Made by a program: the position numbers and the translations under genes | In this document: positions 1 to 7,592 of the stretch, in pieces | Layout of the letters: each line of letters opens with the position of its first letter | How positions within the stretch are numbered: position 1 is the first letter of the stretch | Notes under the pieces: generated by a model | What the model was told of the DNA's origin: nothing | What the model saw: the letters and a program-made list of their open reading frames with translations, nothing else | Database searches by the model: none | Assembly: GCA_964536195.1 (NCBI GenBank) | Contig: CAZHVO010000015.1 | Span: 1 to 22,606, forward strand | Direction: 5' to 3' | Source: Susulua sp964536195 | Lineage (GTDB): Bacteria; Omnitrophota; Gorgyraeia; Duberdicusellales; 4484-171 | DNA length: 22,606 nucleotides

Positions 1-29
1 AGTATATAGGTAATTTGGGAAACTATTAT

Positions 30-82
30 ACTACATACTATATACTAAATACTAAATACTATATACTAAATACTAACGACTA
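30..82. repeat. 7-bp-phased ACT repeat array at window start
   Basis: The trinucleotide ACT recurs at exactly 7-base spacing at 30, 37, 44, 51, 58, 65, 72 and 79, giving eight units of the type ACTAAAT or ACTATAT. The last unit overlaps the stop codon (plus-strand CTA at 80-82) of the minus-strand response regulator. The phasing and AT-rich filler match the arrays flanking the four-helix-bundle gene at 7551-7974, in the orientation of that cassette's right-hand array. Positions 1-8 (AGTATATA) are the reverse complement of 39-46, so an inverted partner may begin just left of the window. Confidence 0.8.
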
Positions 83-466
83 TTCTAAGCCTCTTCTATT
101 TAAGGCTTCTTCTATCTTAGCTTTTAAAATTTCTATTTGGACTGGTTTAACAATATAATCCTCATCGTATAAGCCAGCAGCTTTTATCTTTGAGTCTATA
201 TCGCCCTTAGCGGTAAGCATTATCACCGGGATAGATAAGGTTCCTTTGGCCTTCTTTATCTTATCCAAAACCTCAAAACCATCCATCTTAAGCATCACAA
301 TATCCAGGAGGATAATGTCTATATCGGAAGAGGCAGCAATAGCTACCCCCTCTTTACCGCTGGTGGCTATAATAACCTCATAATTTCCGATTAATTCCAA
401 ATTAGCCTTTACGAAAAAGGTCAAATCCTCTTCATCATCAATAATCAATACTTTTCTCTTCTTCAT
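80..466 (-). CDS. Single-domain response regulator (CheY-like receiver)
   Basis: This encodes 128 residues forming one receiver domain with no DNA-binding or enzymatic output domain. Visible receiver residues are the acidic pair D10/D11, the phospho-acceptor D55 (in LLDIVM), T85 (in MLTAK) and K107 (in YIVKP). It presumably takes phosphate from the histidine kinase encoded just upstream and acts through protein contacts. I chose the ATG at 466 although the frame is open to 523. A GGAGG-type ribosome binding site lies just before 466, and the longer form would begin on top of the -35 box of the promoter at 494-523. The gap to the kinase stop codon is 67 bp. The target of the pathway cannot be told from the sequence. 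Confidence 0.92.
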   Translation of the reverse strand: MKKRKVLIIDDEEDLTFFVKANLELIGNYEVIIATSGKEGVAIAASSDIDIILLDIVMLKMDGFEVLDKIKKAKGTLSIPVIMLTAKGDIDSKIKAAGLYDEDYIVKPVQIEILKAKIEEALNRRGLE

Positions 467-493
467 TTTTTCCTTTCTCCTCCTTTCTTTTTG

Positions 494-523
494 ATAATAC
501 CATACCGGCTGCAAAGATGTCAA
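494..523 (-). promoter_or_regulatory. Sigma70-like promoter of the response regulator
   Basis: On the minus strand, TTGACA (523-518) is followed after 18 bases by TATTAT (499-494). Transcription would start near 487, about 20 bases before the ATG at 466. The promoter sits in the gap after the kinase stop codon, so the regulator can be made independently of the kinase. The bases just upstream of the -35 box (AACCCTTCCC) resemble those before the kinase promoter. Confidence 0.6.
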
Positions 524-533
524 GGGAAGGGTT

Positions 534-3233
534 CTAAGCCTTAAAAAGAGGTAAAACTACCTTAAGAGTAGTACCTTTACCAAGCTCGCTATCAACAAGC
601 AAAGAGCCATGGTTATTCTCAACGATTGTCTTAGACATTGCCAGCCCTAAGCCAGTGCCTTTTTTATCTCTCTTAGTGGTAAAAAATGGCTCAAAGAGCT
701 TGGGAAGGTTTTCCTTAGTTATGCCCTCTCCACTATCAGCTACCTCAATTACACAAACCTCTCCGCCACGGGAAAATCCTTCTCCAGAGGCCTTGAAAGT
801 TTTGGCCTTTAGGTCCCCTCCTTCAGGCATAGCGTCAATAGCATTCACAAATATATTAAATAAGACCTGTTGCATCTGGTTCTTATCTATATCAATATGG
901 ATATCTTCTTTGGCAAATTCAGTAGTAATCTCTATATTAACTAAAGAGCTTCTATATTTAAGCAAGGAAATGGTATCGTTGATTAACTCTTGGGGAGTTA
1001 CCTTTTCGGTTCTAATTTCCGAAGGCATAGCAAACTTTACTAAGTTACGAACAATGGTATCAGCTCGCAGGGTAGATTCTTTTATTTTCTTTAGGGCAAC
1101 CTTAACATCTTTATCGTCGGTTTGTAGCTTTCGCTCTAAGTATTCAGTACCTCCGAGAATAATTCCTAAAGGATTCTTTACCTCATGAGCAACCCCTGAG
1201 GAGAATCTTCCTAAAGCTGCAAGTTTTTCAGACTGAACCAAGCCATATTGGGCTTCCTTTAGCTTAGCCGTTGCCTGACTTAACTCCTCATTAGCTTTTA
1301 TTCGTTCTTCCTCTACTCCTATAGTTGAAGCGATAATTCCTAAAAACTTCTCATCCTCGCTACCGAGTACAGGTTCACTTTTATAAACTCCACATAAGAC
1401 ACCGGCATACCGGCCACGACATTTAACTGCTTTACCAATAAAAGTACGAAATTGATAGAGTGAGCAAAAGGAATCTTTGGCCACAAAAGAAGAACGTGGC
1501 AAATTATATACAATTAAAAAATCGTCTTTCTTCTCTTTTATGACCTCAGCACATATACTATCCGGATACTTTCCCTCAGCTACATATCCTGGAGGCGGAT
1601 TATACCGACCTATGGAATGATAAGTATCCTTTCCCGGGCTAATCCGATGATAAAAAGCTGAATTTGACCCTAGAATGCTGCCGCAGAGAGCAACTAAATG
1701 TTGAATGTTCTCTATGGAGTGGGCCCCTAAATTTAACAGACATTCATTTACCTGGCTTAAATGCTGCTCATCCCATTTACGCTGGATGACTCCAGCCAAA
1801 GTAGTTGCAATCGTATTTAAAAACTCCTCTTCTCTTCTGCCTTGTTTGTGTCCTCGCTTCATACATACATCTATTACCCCGACGATATTACCGGCATATA
1901 CAATAGGACTACAATAATGAGCTTGGGGTTCTATGCCTTTGCGTTTAGCAGTCGGGTCTTCCTTAAGACCATCATCAAATTGAAAATCGCTTAAAGATGC
2001 TGCCCGACCACAAATACCTTTGCCAAAAGGAATTCGTCGATACTCCTTCTGTAAGATTTCAGGAAGCCGGTTTTGGACCTTCATTGATAATACCTGAGGT
2101 TCTGAACCGACAAGAAATATCGCACCCATACCTGGGGAAGAAAATAATGGCGAGGAGAGAATAATATTAAGAGCACATTTTAGGAATCCATCTAAAGAGA
2201 TATTTTCCAGAGAGAAACGCAAGAGAGAATTTATTGCTGCTTGAGCAAGGTAATTATGGCGAATCTCCTGCTCTTGCTTATCAACCCTGCTAAAATCTTC
2301 AAAGGTTTCTATCGCAGCTATAACTTTACCTTCTTTATTCTCTACCGGAAATGAAACTACCTTATAGACTGCCGGTATACCCTTAAAGGATATTTTTACT
2401 AAACCTTCCTGGGTCTCCTTACTACTTAGAGCTTTACAAGTTGGACAAACCAAGCAAGAATCCTTAGAGGAACTGCTGAGGATATTATGACAAACCGAAC
2501 CCTCGAAAAAATCTTGACCTGAAAACCACCTCTTCATCTGTCTATTGGTATAGAGAGCTTCTCGGCTTGGCGATACCAGGGATACTCCAATGTTAATATT
2601 GTCAATTATACTCTTATACCCTTCCTCGGTCTTTTTTAATACCTCCTCAGCCTGCTGGTGGGCAGTGATATCCACACCAACACTAATAACATATTTAGCT
2701 GAACCCTTCTTATCAGAGACAACGGTATTAGACCACTTTATTAACCTCTTACTGCCATTCTTGCATTTCCAGCGATCCTCACAATCCTGAGGGAATTCGC
2801 CGCGTTTTAAACTAGCTAAATCATCTTTGGCAGTATTAAGATCGTCCCCTTCTAAAAACACCCGCCAAAAATACTTATCTCTAACCTCATCAAAGGTGTA
2901 ACCAGTTATTCGTTCACAAGTATGGTTAAAACGCACAATTTTCCCTGTACAGTCAAAGGCTATTGCTAATGACCCTATTTTATCTAAAAGGGAAGGAATT
3001 AAATCATAGCTCTTACTTAATTCCTCTTCACACTTTCTTTGTCTGCGGCTAACAAGCTGAAAGTAGATAGCAACACCTACCAGAAAAAAAACTGCTGGCA
3101 GGTAAGACCAAAGGGTATAAGCCGTAGGATTAAGAACAGCTTGAATAAAGCTGGTCTCTTTAAAAACAAAAGTCTCTACCCCGGCCCAAACAAGCCAATA
3201 TAATATACTGAGGATTAGAGCAAAAATTACCAT
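534..3233 (-). CDS. Membrane-anchored PAS/GAF sensor histidine kinase
   Basis: This is an 899-residue hybrid-free sensor kinase. Two hydrophobic segments (about 3-18 and 44-60) anchor it in the inner membrane with almost no periplasmic loop, so sensing is probably cytoplasmic or within the membrane. A PAS domain (about 75-195, ending in a PAC-like GVDIT) comes next. A second PAS-like domain (about 203-318) carries four clustered cysteines: C248, C260, C263 and C266. Two GAF-like domains follow (about 335-485 and 497-645), then a short coiled coil. The catalytic part has the HisKA histidine H683 (HEVKNPLG), the N-box around N797, the G1 box DSGEG starting at D833, and a GTGLGL G2 box. The frame starts at ATG 3233 with only a weak ribosome binding site. 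The partner is almost certainly the receiver gene downstream; the signal is unknown. Confidence 0.92.
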   Translation of the reverse strand: MVIFALILSILYWLVWAGVETFVFKETSFIQAVLNPTAYTLWSYLPAVFFLVGVAIYFQLVSRRQRKCEEELSKSYDLIPSLLDKIGSLAIAFDCTGKIVRFNHTCERITGYTFDEVRDKYFWRVFLEGDDLNTAKDDLASLKRGEFPQDCEDRWKCKNGSKRLIKWSNTVVSDKKGSAKYVISVGVDITAHQQAEEVLKKTEEGYKSIIDNINIGVSLVSPSREALYTNRQMKRWFSGQDFFEGSVCHNILSSSSKDSCLVCPTCKALSSKETQEGLVKISFKGIPAVYKVVSFPVENKEGKVIAAIETFEDFSRVDKQEQEIRHNYLAQAAINSLLRFSLENISLDGFLKCALNIILSSPLFSSPGMGAIFLVGSEPQVLSMKVQNRLPEILQKEYRRIPFGKGICGRAASLSDFQFDDGLKEDPTAKRKGIEPQAHYCSPIVYAGNIVGVIDVCMKRGHKQGRREEEFLNTIATTLAGVIQRKWDEQHLSQVNECLLNLGAHSIENIQHLVALCGSILGSNSAFYHRISPGKDTYHSIGRYNPPPGYVAEGKYPDSICAEVIKEKKDDFLIVYNLPRSSFVAKDSFCSLYQFRTFIGKAVKCRGRYAGVLCGVYKSEPVLGSEDEKFLGIIASTIGVEEERIKANEELSQATAKLKEAQYGLVQSEKLAALGRFSSGVAHEVKNPLGIILGGTEYLERKLQTDDKDVKVALKKIKESTLRADTIVRNLVKFAMPSEIRTEKVTPQELINDTISLLKYRSSLVNIEITTEFAKEDIHIDIDKNQMQQVLFNIFVNAIDAMPEGGDLKAKTFKASGEGFSRGGEVCVIEVADSGEGITKENLPKLFEPFFTTKRDKKGTGLGLAMSKTIVENNHGSLLVDSELGKGTTLKVVLPLFKA

Positions 3234-3282
3234 TATCTCTAGCTATCCTGGATTTTTGTTCCTTAACTACTTATCTAAGAGT

Positions 3283-3310
3283 ATTTTAACCCTTCCTTAA
3301 AAGGTGTCAA
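3283..3310 (-). promoter_or_regulatory. Sigma70-like promoter of the histidine kinase
   Basis: On the minus strand, TTGACA (3310-3305) is followed after 16 bases by TAAAAT (3288-3283), predicting a start near 3276 and a leader of about 43 bases. The sequence before the -35 box, AACCCTACC, nearly repeats the AACCCTTCCC before the response-regulator promoter. The rest of the 151-bp gap between the kinase and the divergent comF (3311-3384) is AT-rich. I could not assign a confident comF promoter in it. Confidence 0.55.
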
Positions 3311-3384
3311 GGTAGGGTTTTGTAAAAAAGAATATATTTTCTCTTTCTTAGGAGAATTTAATACTCCAATAATAAGGGTTTACA

Positions 3385-4119
3385 ATGAAAAAAATAAGTT
3401 TTACAATACCCTCTATGTTTAGTAGTTATCTAAGCGTAATCAAAGATCTTCTTTTTCCTTGTCTCTGCCTCTGTTGTGAGAAAAAAATCTCTCAAGGCTA
3501 TCTTTGCGAGGAGTGTGAAGGAAAGATAGTCTTTCTTTCCTCCTCGCGCTGTCGTTATTGTCTAAGGCTTTTAAGCATTAACTCCTCAATCTTTTGCCAA
3601 GAGTGTTCAAAAAAGGTCTACCCCTATCAAAGACTTATTAGTACTACTGCCTATAAAGAGCCTATGATGAGCTTAATACACCTCTTTAAATATAAGAATT
3701 GCGACTACCTTGCTGACTTTCTCTCCTCTCTGATAGTAAAACACCTAGGGAGAATAGGCTTTAATCCCAATAGATATCAGCTTATTACCCCTGTTCCCCT
3801 ACACAAAGATAAGCTGAAGATAAGAGGTTATAACCAGGCCGGACTTCTTGCAAAATTATTATCAAATCATTTTAAAATCCCTTTTAGGGATGATATAATA
3901 GGCAATACAAATATCCGGCCTTCCCAAACTAAACTCCCCAAGCAAAAAAGGGAAAAGAATGTCGAGGGGGTATTTATGGTAAAAGAAAACTTAAGCGTTA
4001 AGAACATTATTCTGGTAGATGATATCTTTACTACTGGTTCAACAGCCAGTGCTTGCTCTAAGGCTTTGAAAGAAAAAGGAGCAGGAAACATCACAATAGT
4101 AACTCTATCAAAAACGTAA
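3385..4119 (+). CDS. comF: ComF/GntX-family phosphoribosyltransferase-like protein
   Basis: This encodes 244 residues, typical for ComF. The N-terminal part is cysteine-rich and zinc-ribbon-like, with C26/C28/C30/C31, C41/C44, C56/C59 and C71/C74. The C-terminal half is a type I phosphoribosyltransferase fold with the PRPP-binding loop VDDIFTTGST at about 211-220. In naturally transformable bacteria ComF helps handle incoming single-stranded DNA together with the ComFA helicase and DprA. Many non-competent bacteria also keep it, and no other competence gene is visible here except radA, which has a general repair role. An AAGGG motif lies about 9 bases before the ATG. It is divergent from the kinase. 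The family call is secure; the physiological role in this organism is not. Confidence 0.88.
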   Translation: MKKISFTIPSMFSSYLSVIKDLLFPCLCLCCEKKISQGYLCEECEGKIVFLSSSRCRYCLRLLSINSSIFCQECSKKVYPYQRLISTTAYKEPMMSLIHLFKYKNCDYLADFLSSLIVKHLGRIGFNPNRYQLITPVPLHKDKLKIRGYNQAGLLAKLLSNHFKIPFRDDIIGNTNIRPSQTKLPKQKREKNVEGVFMVKENLSVKNIILVDDIFTTGSTASACSKALKEKGAGNITIVTLSKT

Positions 4120-4145
4120 CAAAAACCACTATAATAAAAAGATAT

Positions 4146-4190
4146 ATCCAATCTTTGCGAAGCAAAGATGCCCGAAGGGCAATATTGGAT
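4146..4190. repeat. Cloverleaf-like palindromic element (REP-like) upstream of lptF
   Basis: Two adjacent hairpins have GAA triloops. One has arms ATCTTTGC (4151-4158) and GCAAAGAT (4162-4169). The other has arms GCCC (4170-4173) and GGGC (4177-4180). Both are enclosed by an outer stem, ATCCAAT (4146-4152) with ATTGGAT (4184-4190). The first apex is GCGAAGC, known to form an exceptionally stable DNA mini-hairpin. The element is more GC-rich than its surroundings and has no T-tract, so it does not look like an ordinary terminator for comF. It resembles REP-type palindromic repeats; copy number cannot be judged from one window. Confidence 0.65.
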
Positions 4191-4225
4191 CCATCGCAAG
4201 TAACAACTTAGAAACAGGCGGTTTG

Positions 4226-4254
4226 TTGACAACACAAAGTAATAAAAGTAGAAT
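4226..4254 (+). promoter_or_regulatory. Sigma70-like promoter of lptF-lptG
   Basis: TTGACA (4226-4231) is followed after 17 bases by TAGAAT (4249-4254), close to the sigma70 consensus with ideal spacing. Transcription would start near 4261, only about 13 bases before the lptF ATG at 4274. This excludes the upstream in-frame TTG at 4223 as the start. The palindromic element ends 36 bases upstream of the -35 box. Confidence 0.7.
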
Positions 4255-4273
4255 AAACCATTGTAATCAAAAG

Positions 4274-5350
4274 ATGAAAATTTTAAGAAATTACATCATC
4301 AAAGACTTTCTGTCAGTATTTATATTTTCGTTCCTTATTCTGAGTATGGTAATGCTCATGGGTAATCTAATGAAAATATCTGACATGGTTGTGAGAAAGG
4401 GCGTAAACATTATTGACGCCTTAAAGATACTCTTTTTCTTTGTTCCTTACCTCCTAGGTTTTACTATTCCTCTGGCCTTCTTAATGGGCGTCTTATTAGT
4501 TATGGGCAGGTTAATCGCTGATAATGAAATTGTCGCTATTAGGGTAGCCGGAATCTCTCTGTTCAAAATTTTAAATATCTTCCTAATCTTAGGTTTTATC
4601 TTCTCACTATTTCTCTTTATTCTTAATGACCGAGTAATTCCTGATTTTCACTATCGCTACAGAAGTGAAATAAAAAATATCTACTCTAAGAATGTCTCAG
4701 CTCTTATTGAACCGGGAGTATTCCTAGAACACTTTGAAAATTACATTCTTTATGTAGCTGATAAAGATGGCAATAAGTTAAAGAATATCTTTATCTATGA
4801 GATCGATGATAAACAGAAGACCACTAAGGTAACCTTTGCTAAGGAAGGTGAATTTATCGTTGAAGATAACATACTAAAGATAAAGTTAGAAAATGGTTTT
4901 AGAGATGAGACCATCTCCAAGAAGAAGATGGAGCTCTATCGTCTTAATTTTAAGATATTCTTCATGGATATACCTATTCAAAAACGTGAAAAGGTAAAGG
5001 TAAGTAAAAAAGCTTCTGACATGAGGCTGTCTGAGCTTCGAAAAAAGATTACTCTAATCAACGCCCCGGAATTAAAAGGCGAATTCCATAAGAGAATTAG
5101 CTTTTCCTTCTCATGCCTTGCTTTTATTATCCTTGGTTTTGGTATCTCTTTAGCAGTAAAGCACCGCGAAAAATCGATAAATTTCGGTATTGCTTTTTTA
5201 GCTGCTGGAGTCTATTACTTACTATTTATCCTCGGAGAAGCCCTGCTTGAATATCGCCACATCGCTCCTTTCCTAGGCATGTGGCTACCAAATATAGTAG
5301 TTATCTCCCTAGGAGGATACCTTATCTTTAAACATGCGTATTCTAGATAG
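4274..5350 (+). CDS. lptF: LPS export permease LptF
   Basis: This is a 358-residue LptF/LptG (YjgP/YjgQ)-family permease. The LptB2FG ABC transporter extracts lipopolysaccharide from the inner membrane and pushes it along the Lpt bridge to the outer membrane. The protein has the family layout: an N-terminal amphipathic start (KILRNYIIKDFL), three membrane segments within about residues 10-120, a large periplasmic beta-jellyroll region (about 125-255), and three C-terminal membrane segments. The typical coupling region around DNEIVAIRVAGIS is present. I placed the start at ATG 4274; the frame is open to 4223, but that region contains the promoter. There is no clear Shine-Dalgarno and the leader is very short. 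It overlaps lptG by 17 bp. LptB, LptC and LptA are not in the window. Confidence 0.9.
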   Translation: MKILRNYIIKDFLSVFIFSFLILSMVMLMGNLMKISDMVVRKGVNIIDALKILFFFVPYLLGFTIPLAFLMGVLLVMGRLIADNEIVAIRVAGISLFKILNIFLILGFIFSLFLFILNDRVIPDFHYRYRSEIKNIYSKNVSALIEPGVFLEHFENYILYVADKDGNKLKNIFIYEIDDKQKTTKVTFAKEGEFIVEDNILKIKLENGFRDETISKKKMELYRLNFKIFFMDIPIQKREKVKVSKKASDMRLSELRKKITLINAPELKGEFHKRISFSFSCLAFIILGFGISLAVKHREKSINFGIAFLAAGVYYLLFILGEALLEYRHIAPFLGMWLPNIVVISLGGYLIFKHAYSR

Positions 5351-6422
5351 ATACATATTAAAAAACGTAAGCTTAGGGTATTTATTTATCCTCTTAGTGT
5401 TTATCGGGCTATACCTTGTTGCTGATATATTCACTAACCTCTCTGATATCCTAAAAGCAAAAACCTCTTTGCTAATTCTGGCTCAATACTATGCTGCTTC
5501 TCTGCCATTGATATTCTTAAGGGTAAGCCCTTTGGCCCTGCTTATAAGTACGCTCTATACATTCGGCGAACTGAATAAGAATAATGAAATTGTAAGTATT
5601 AGATCCTCAGGACTAAGCATCTTACGAATTGCCTTTCCAGTCATATTCTTTGCTTTATTTCTCTCAGTAACAACATTCTTTATACAAGAAAAGACTCTTA
5701 TGACATCGCAGAAGAAAGTTGATGATATAAAAACACAATTCATAAAAAAGAGTATAACTACCTCCCATGAAGAACGAAATCTTGCTTTTACCTCTGGGGA
5801 CAGAATATTTTTTGTTCAGAGGTTTTTGCCTAAAAAAGGTATTTTAGAGAATGTTATAATCTTTAAAGAGGGCTCAGACGGAAACCTTGAGAAAAAAATA
5901 GTCTGTAAAGAAATAGTCTATGAGTATGGCTTCTGGATAGCCAAAGATCTTATCGAGTATAGCCTTGACGCCGATGGAAACATATCTGATATTCCTACCT
6001 CTTCGCTAACCAAGAAAATCAGCCTCAAGGAAAAACCTCGGGAGTTACTCTTAAAAAGAAGTATTTTCTCTCAATACTCCTCTCTAAGCCATTTAAGAAA
6101 AAAGATATCCAGATTAAAGAAGGTAAAGGCTAGCAAGCTTCTGACAAACTTAACTATTGATTACTATCAAAAAGTAGCTGACCCCTTCTCACATCTCTTT
6201 GTTATTATTGGTATCTTGCCGATAGCCTTAGAAATCAAAAAGAGAAAGGTAGCCCTCTCCTCCCTGGGAGTAGGATTTATCTTTAGTTTTATCTACTATT
6301 GTTTAGCCTCTTTTAGCATTGCCTTAGGAAAATCAGGAGTTATCCTGCCTTTCTTGAGCGTAAGCTTAGCTCCAGCATTCTTTTTAACTGTAGGGATAAC
6401 CGGCCTCTTTTTAATCAGATAA
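5334..6422 (+). CDS. lptG: LPS export permease LptG
   Basis: This encodes 362 residues, the second permease of the LptB2FG lipopolysaccharide exporter. It begins MRILDRYILK, carrying the LDRYI signature typical of LptG. Three N-terminal membrane segments, a periplasmic jellyroll portion (about 125-260) and three C-terminal membrane segments follow, mirroring LptF. The NNEIVSIRSSGLS stretch is the family's cytoplasmic coupling region. Its ATG lies inside the 3' end of lptF (17-bp overlap), so translational coupling and balanced production are likely. The gene ends only 4 bp before the stop codon of the convergent alr, and no terminator hairpin is visible at the junction. Confidence 0.9.
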   Translation: MRILDRYILKNVSLGYLFILLVFIGLYLVADIFTNLSDILKAKTSLLILAQYYAASLPLIFLRVSPLALLISTLYTFGELNKNNEIVSIRSSGLSILRIAFPVIFFALFLSVTTFFIQEKTLMTSQKKVDDIKTQFIKKSITTSHEERNLAFTSGDRIFFVQRFLPKKGILENVIIFKEGSDGNLEKKIVCKEIVYEYGFWIAKDLIEYSLDADGNISDIPTSSLTKKISLKEKPRELLLKRSIFSQYSSLSHLRKKISRLKKVKASKLLTNLTIDYYQKVADPFSHLFVIIGILPIALEIKKRKVALSSLGVGFIFSFIYYCLASFSIALGKSGVILPFLSVSLAPAFFLTVGITGLFLIR

Positions 6423-6426
6423 TTGT

Positions 6427-7545
6427 TTAAACTTTTGAAGGGTTTTTATATATCCGGGGTATTTGCAAGGGTAAGCGGCTAATAATCTCATAGGCAATAG
6501 TACCGGCAGTTTTAGCTAGACTTTCAGCGCTTAGATTTTTGGTTTTACTCTTTCCAATCAAGGTTACCTCAGCTCCGGTTTTAATATCAACTCTTGAGCC
6601 TAAATCAACCATAATATGGTCCATACAGACCCGGCCAGCAAGATTAAAAAGATTATCCTTAATAATTACCTTACTCTTACCAGATAAAGCCCAAGGATAA
6701 CCATCAGCATAACCTATAGCTACAGTAGCAATGTTTCTCTGACCCTTAGCAATATAATTGCGGCCATAGCTTACGCTCATTCCTTTATTAATCTTCTTAA
6801 CAAAGATAACCTTTGATTTCAAAGAAAGTAATGGTTTTACATTTAAGCTAAAGGCTTTAGTTGGTTTAATTCCGTAAAGTATAAGTCCTGGCCTAACCAT
6901 ATTAAAGTAAGCATTAGGATATTTTACTATCCCAATACTATTGGCACAATGATAATACTTAAAAGATATCTTCTCCTTAGCTAGTTGTTTAATAAAGCTA
7001 TTAAAAATACCAATTTGACGATTAGTGAATTTTGAATCTGTATCAGCAACTGGAAAATGAGTATAAATACCTTCTAAGGATAGATTCTTAAAAGTGCTTA
7101 GCTTCTTTATAAAAGCATGGGCTTGATCATAATGGATGCCTAATCTGCCCATACCAGTATCAATCTTTACATGAATTGGTACAATCTTTCCTGCGACTTT
7201 CGCTGCTTTATCTAACTTACTGGCAAAGCTTAAGTCAACAACTGTTGGAGTTATATTGTAGCGAATAAAATGATTAACAAATTCATCTAAGACTGCGCTT
7301 AAGATAAGAAGTGAGCCATCATAGCTATCTTCTCTTAAAGCAATCGCCTCCTCAATACTACCCAACCCAAAAAAATCAACCCCTTGCCGGCCTAATTCTC
7401 TGGCTACTGGAAGCAGGCCATGGCCATAAGCAGATTGCTTTATAGTAGCAACTATTTTTACCTTAGGTCCAAGGTATTTTTTAACAACCTTTAAATTATT
7501 CCTCAAAGCCCCTAAATCTACTTCTATCCATAATGGTCTAGTCAT
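6427..7545 (-). CDS. alr: Alanine racemase (PLP-dependent)
   Basis: This 372-residue enzyme interconverts L- and D-alanine for peptidoglycan, using pyridoxal phosphate. The N-terminal TIM-barrel lysine is K36, in a slightly unusual KQSAYGHG context; the family normally has KA(N/D)AYGHG. The DTGMGRLG motif supplies the arginine near the PLP. The C-terminal domain has the catalytic-tyrosine segment SVSYGRNY, GYADGYPW and the CMDHIMVDLG segment. Both catalytic bases (K36 and the SYG tyrosine) appear intact, so the enzyme is probably active. No Shine-Dalgarno precedes the ATG at 7545, because the heptad repeat array of the neighbouring cassette begins 5 bases upstream. Expression presumably depends on read-through from tsaB across the cassette, or on a start within it. 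Confidence 0.92.
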   Translation of the reverse strand: MTRPLWIEVDLGALRNNLKVVKKYLGPKVKIVATIKQSAYGHGLLPVARELGRQGVDFFGLGSIEEAIALREDSYDGSLLILSAVLDEFVNHFIRYNITPTVVDLSFASKLDKAAKVAGKIVPIHVKIDTGMGRLGIHYDQAHAFIKKLSTFKNLSLEGIYTHFPVADTDSKFTNRQIGIFNSFIKQLAKEKISFKYYHCANSIGIVKYPNAYFNMVRPGLILYGIKPTKAFSLNVKPLLSLKSKVIFVKKINKGMSVSYGRNYIAKGQRNIATVAIGYADGYPWALSGKSKVIIKDNLFNLAGRVCMDHIMVDLGSRVDIKTGAEVTLIGKSKTKNLSAESLAKTAGTIAYEIISRLPLQIPRIYKNPSKV

Positions 7546-7550
7546 AATAT

Positions 7551-7592
7551 AGTTATAAGTTATAAGTCTTAAGTCTTAAGTCTTAAGTTTAT
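7551..7592. repeat. Left heptad array, AGT every 7 bases
   Basis: AGT occurs at 7551, 7558, 7565, 7572, 7579 and 7586. The units are AGTTATA twice, AGTCTTA three times and AGTTTAT once. The stop codon and last few codons of the four-helix-bundle gene lie inside the array. Confidence 0.9.

Noticed and set aside
467..523. Longer response-regulator start at 523
   Set aside because: The extra 19 residues are not receiver-like, the region holds a promoter, and a strong ribosome site precedes ATG 466.
655..1188. Open plus-strand reading frame of 177 codons opposite the histidine kinase
   Set aside because: It is antisense to the well-supported HisKA/ATPase coding region and has no recognisable domain. 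It is a shadow of the real gene.
4146..4190. Cloverleaf shape as a tRNA gene
   Set aside because: It is too short and lacks the conserved D-, T- and acceptor-arm positions. The loops are GAA triloops.
3867..4235. Minus-strand reading frame opposite the 3' end of comF
   Set aside because: It overlaps the conserved phosphoribosyltransferase motif of comF and the palindromic element, and encodes nothing recognisable.
7551..7592. Short repeated units that could suggest a CRISPR array
   Set aside because: The unit is 7 bases with no spacers, and no cas gene is present. It is a tandem heptad array.
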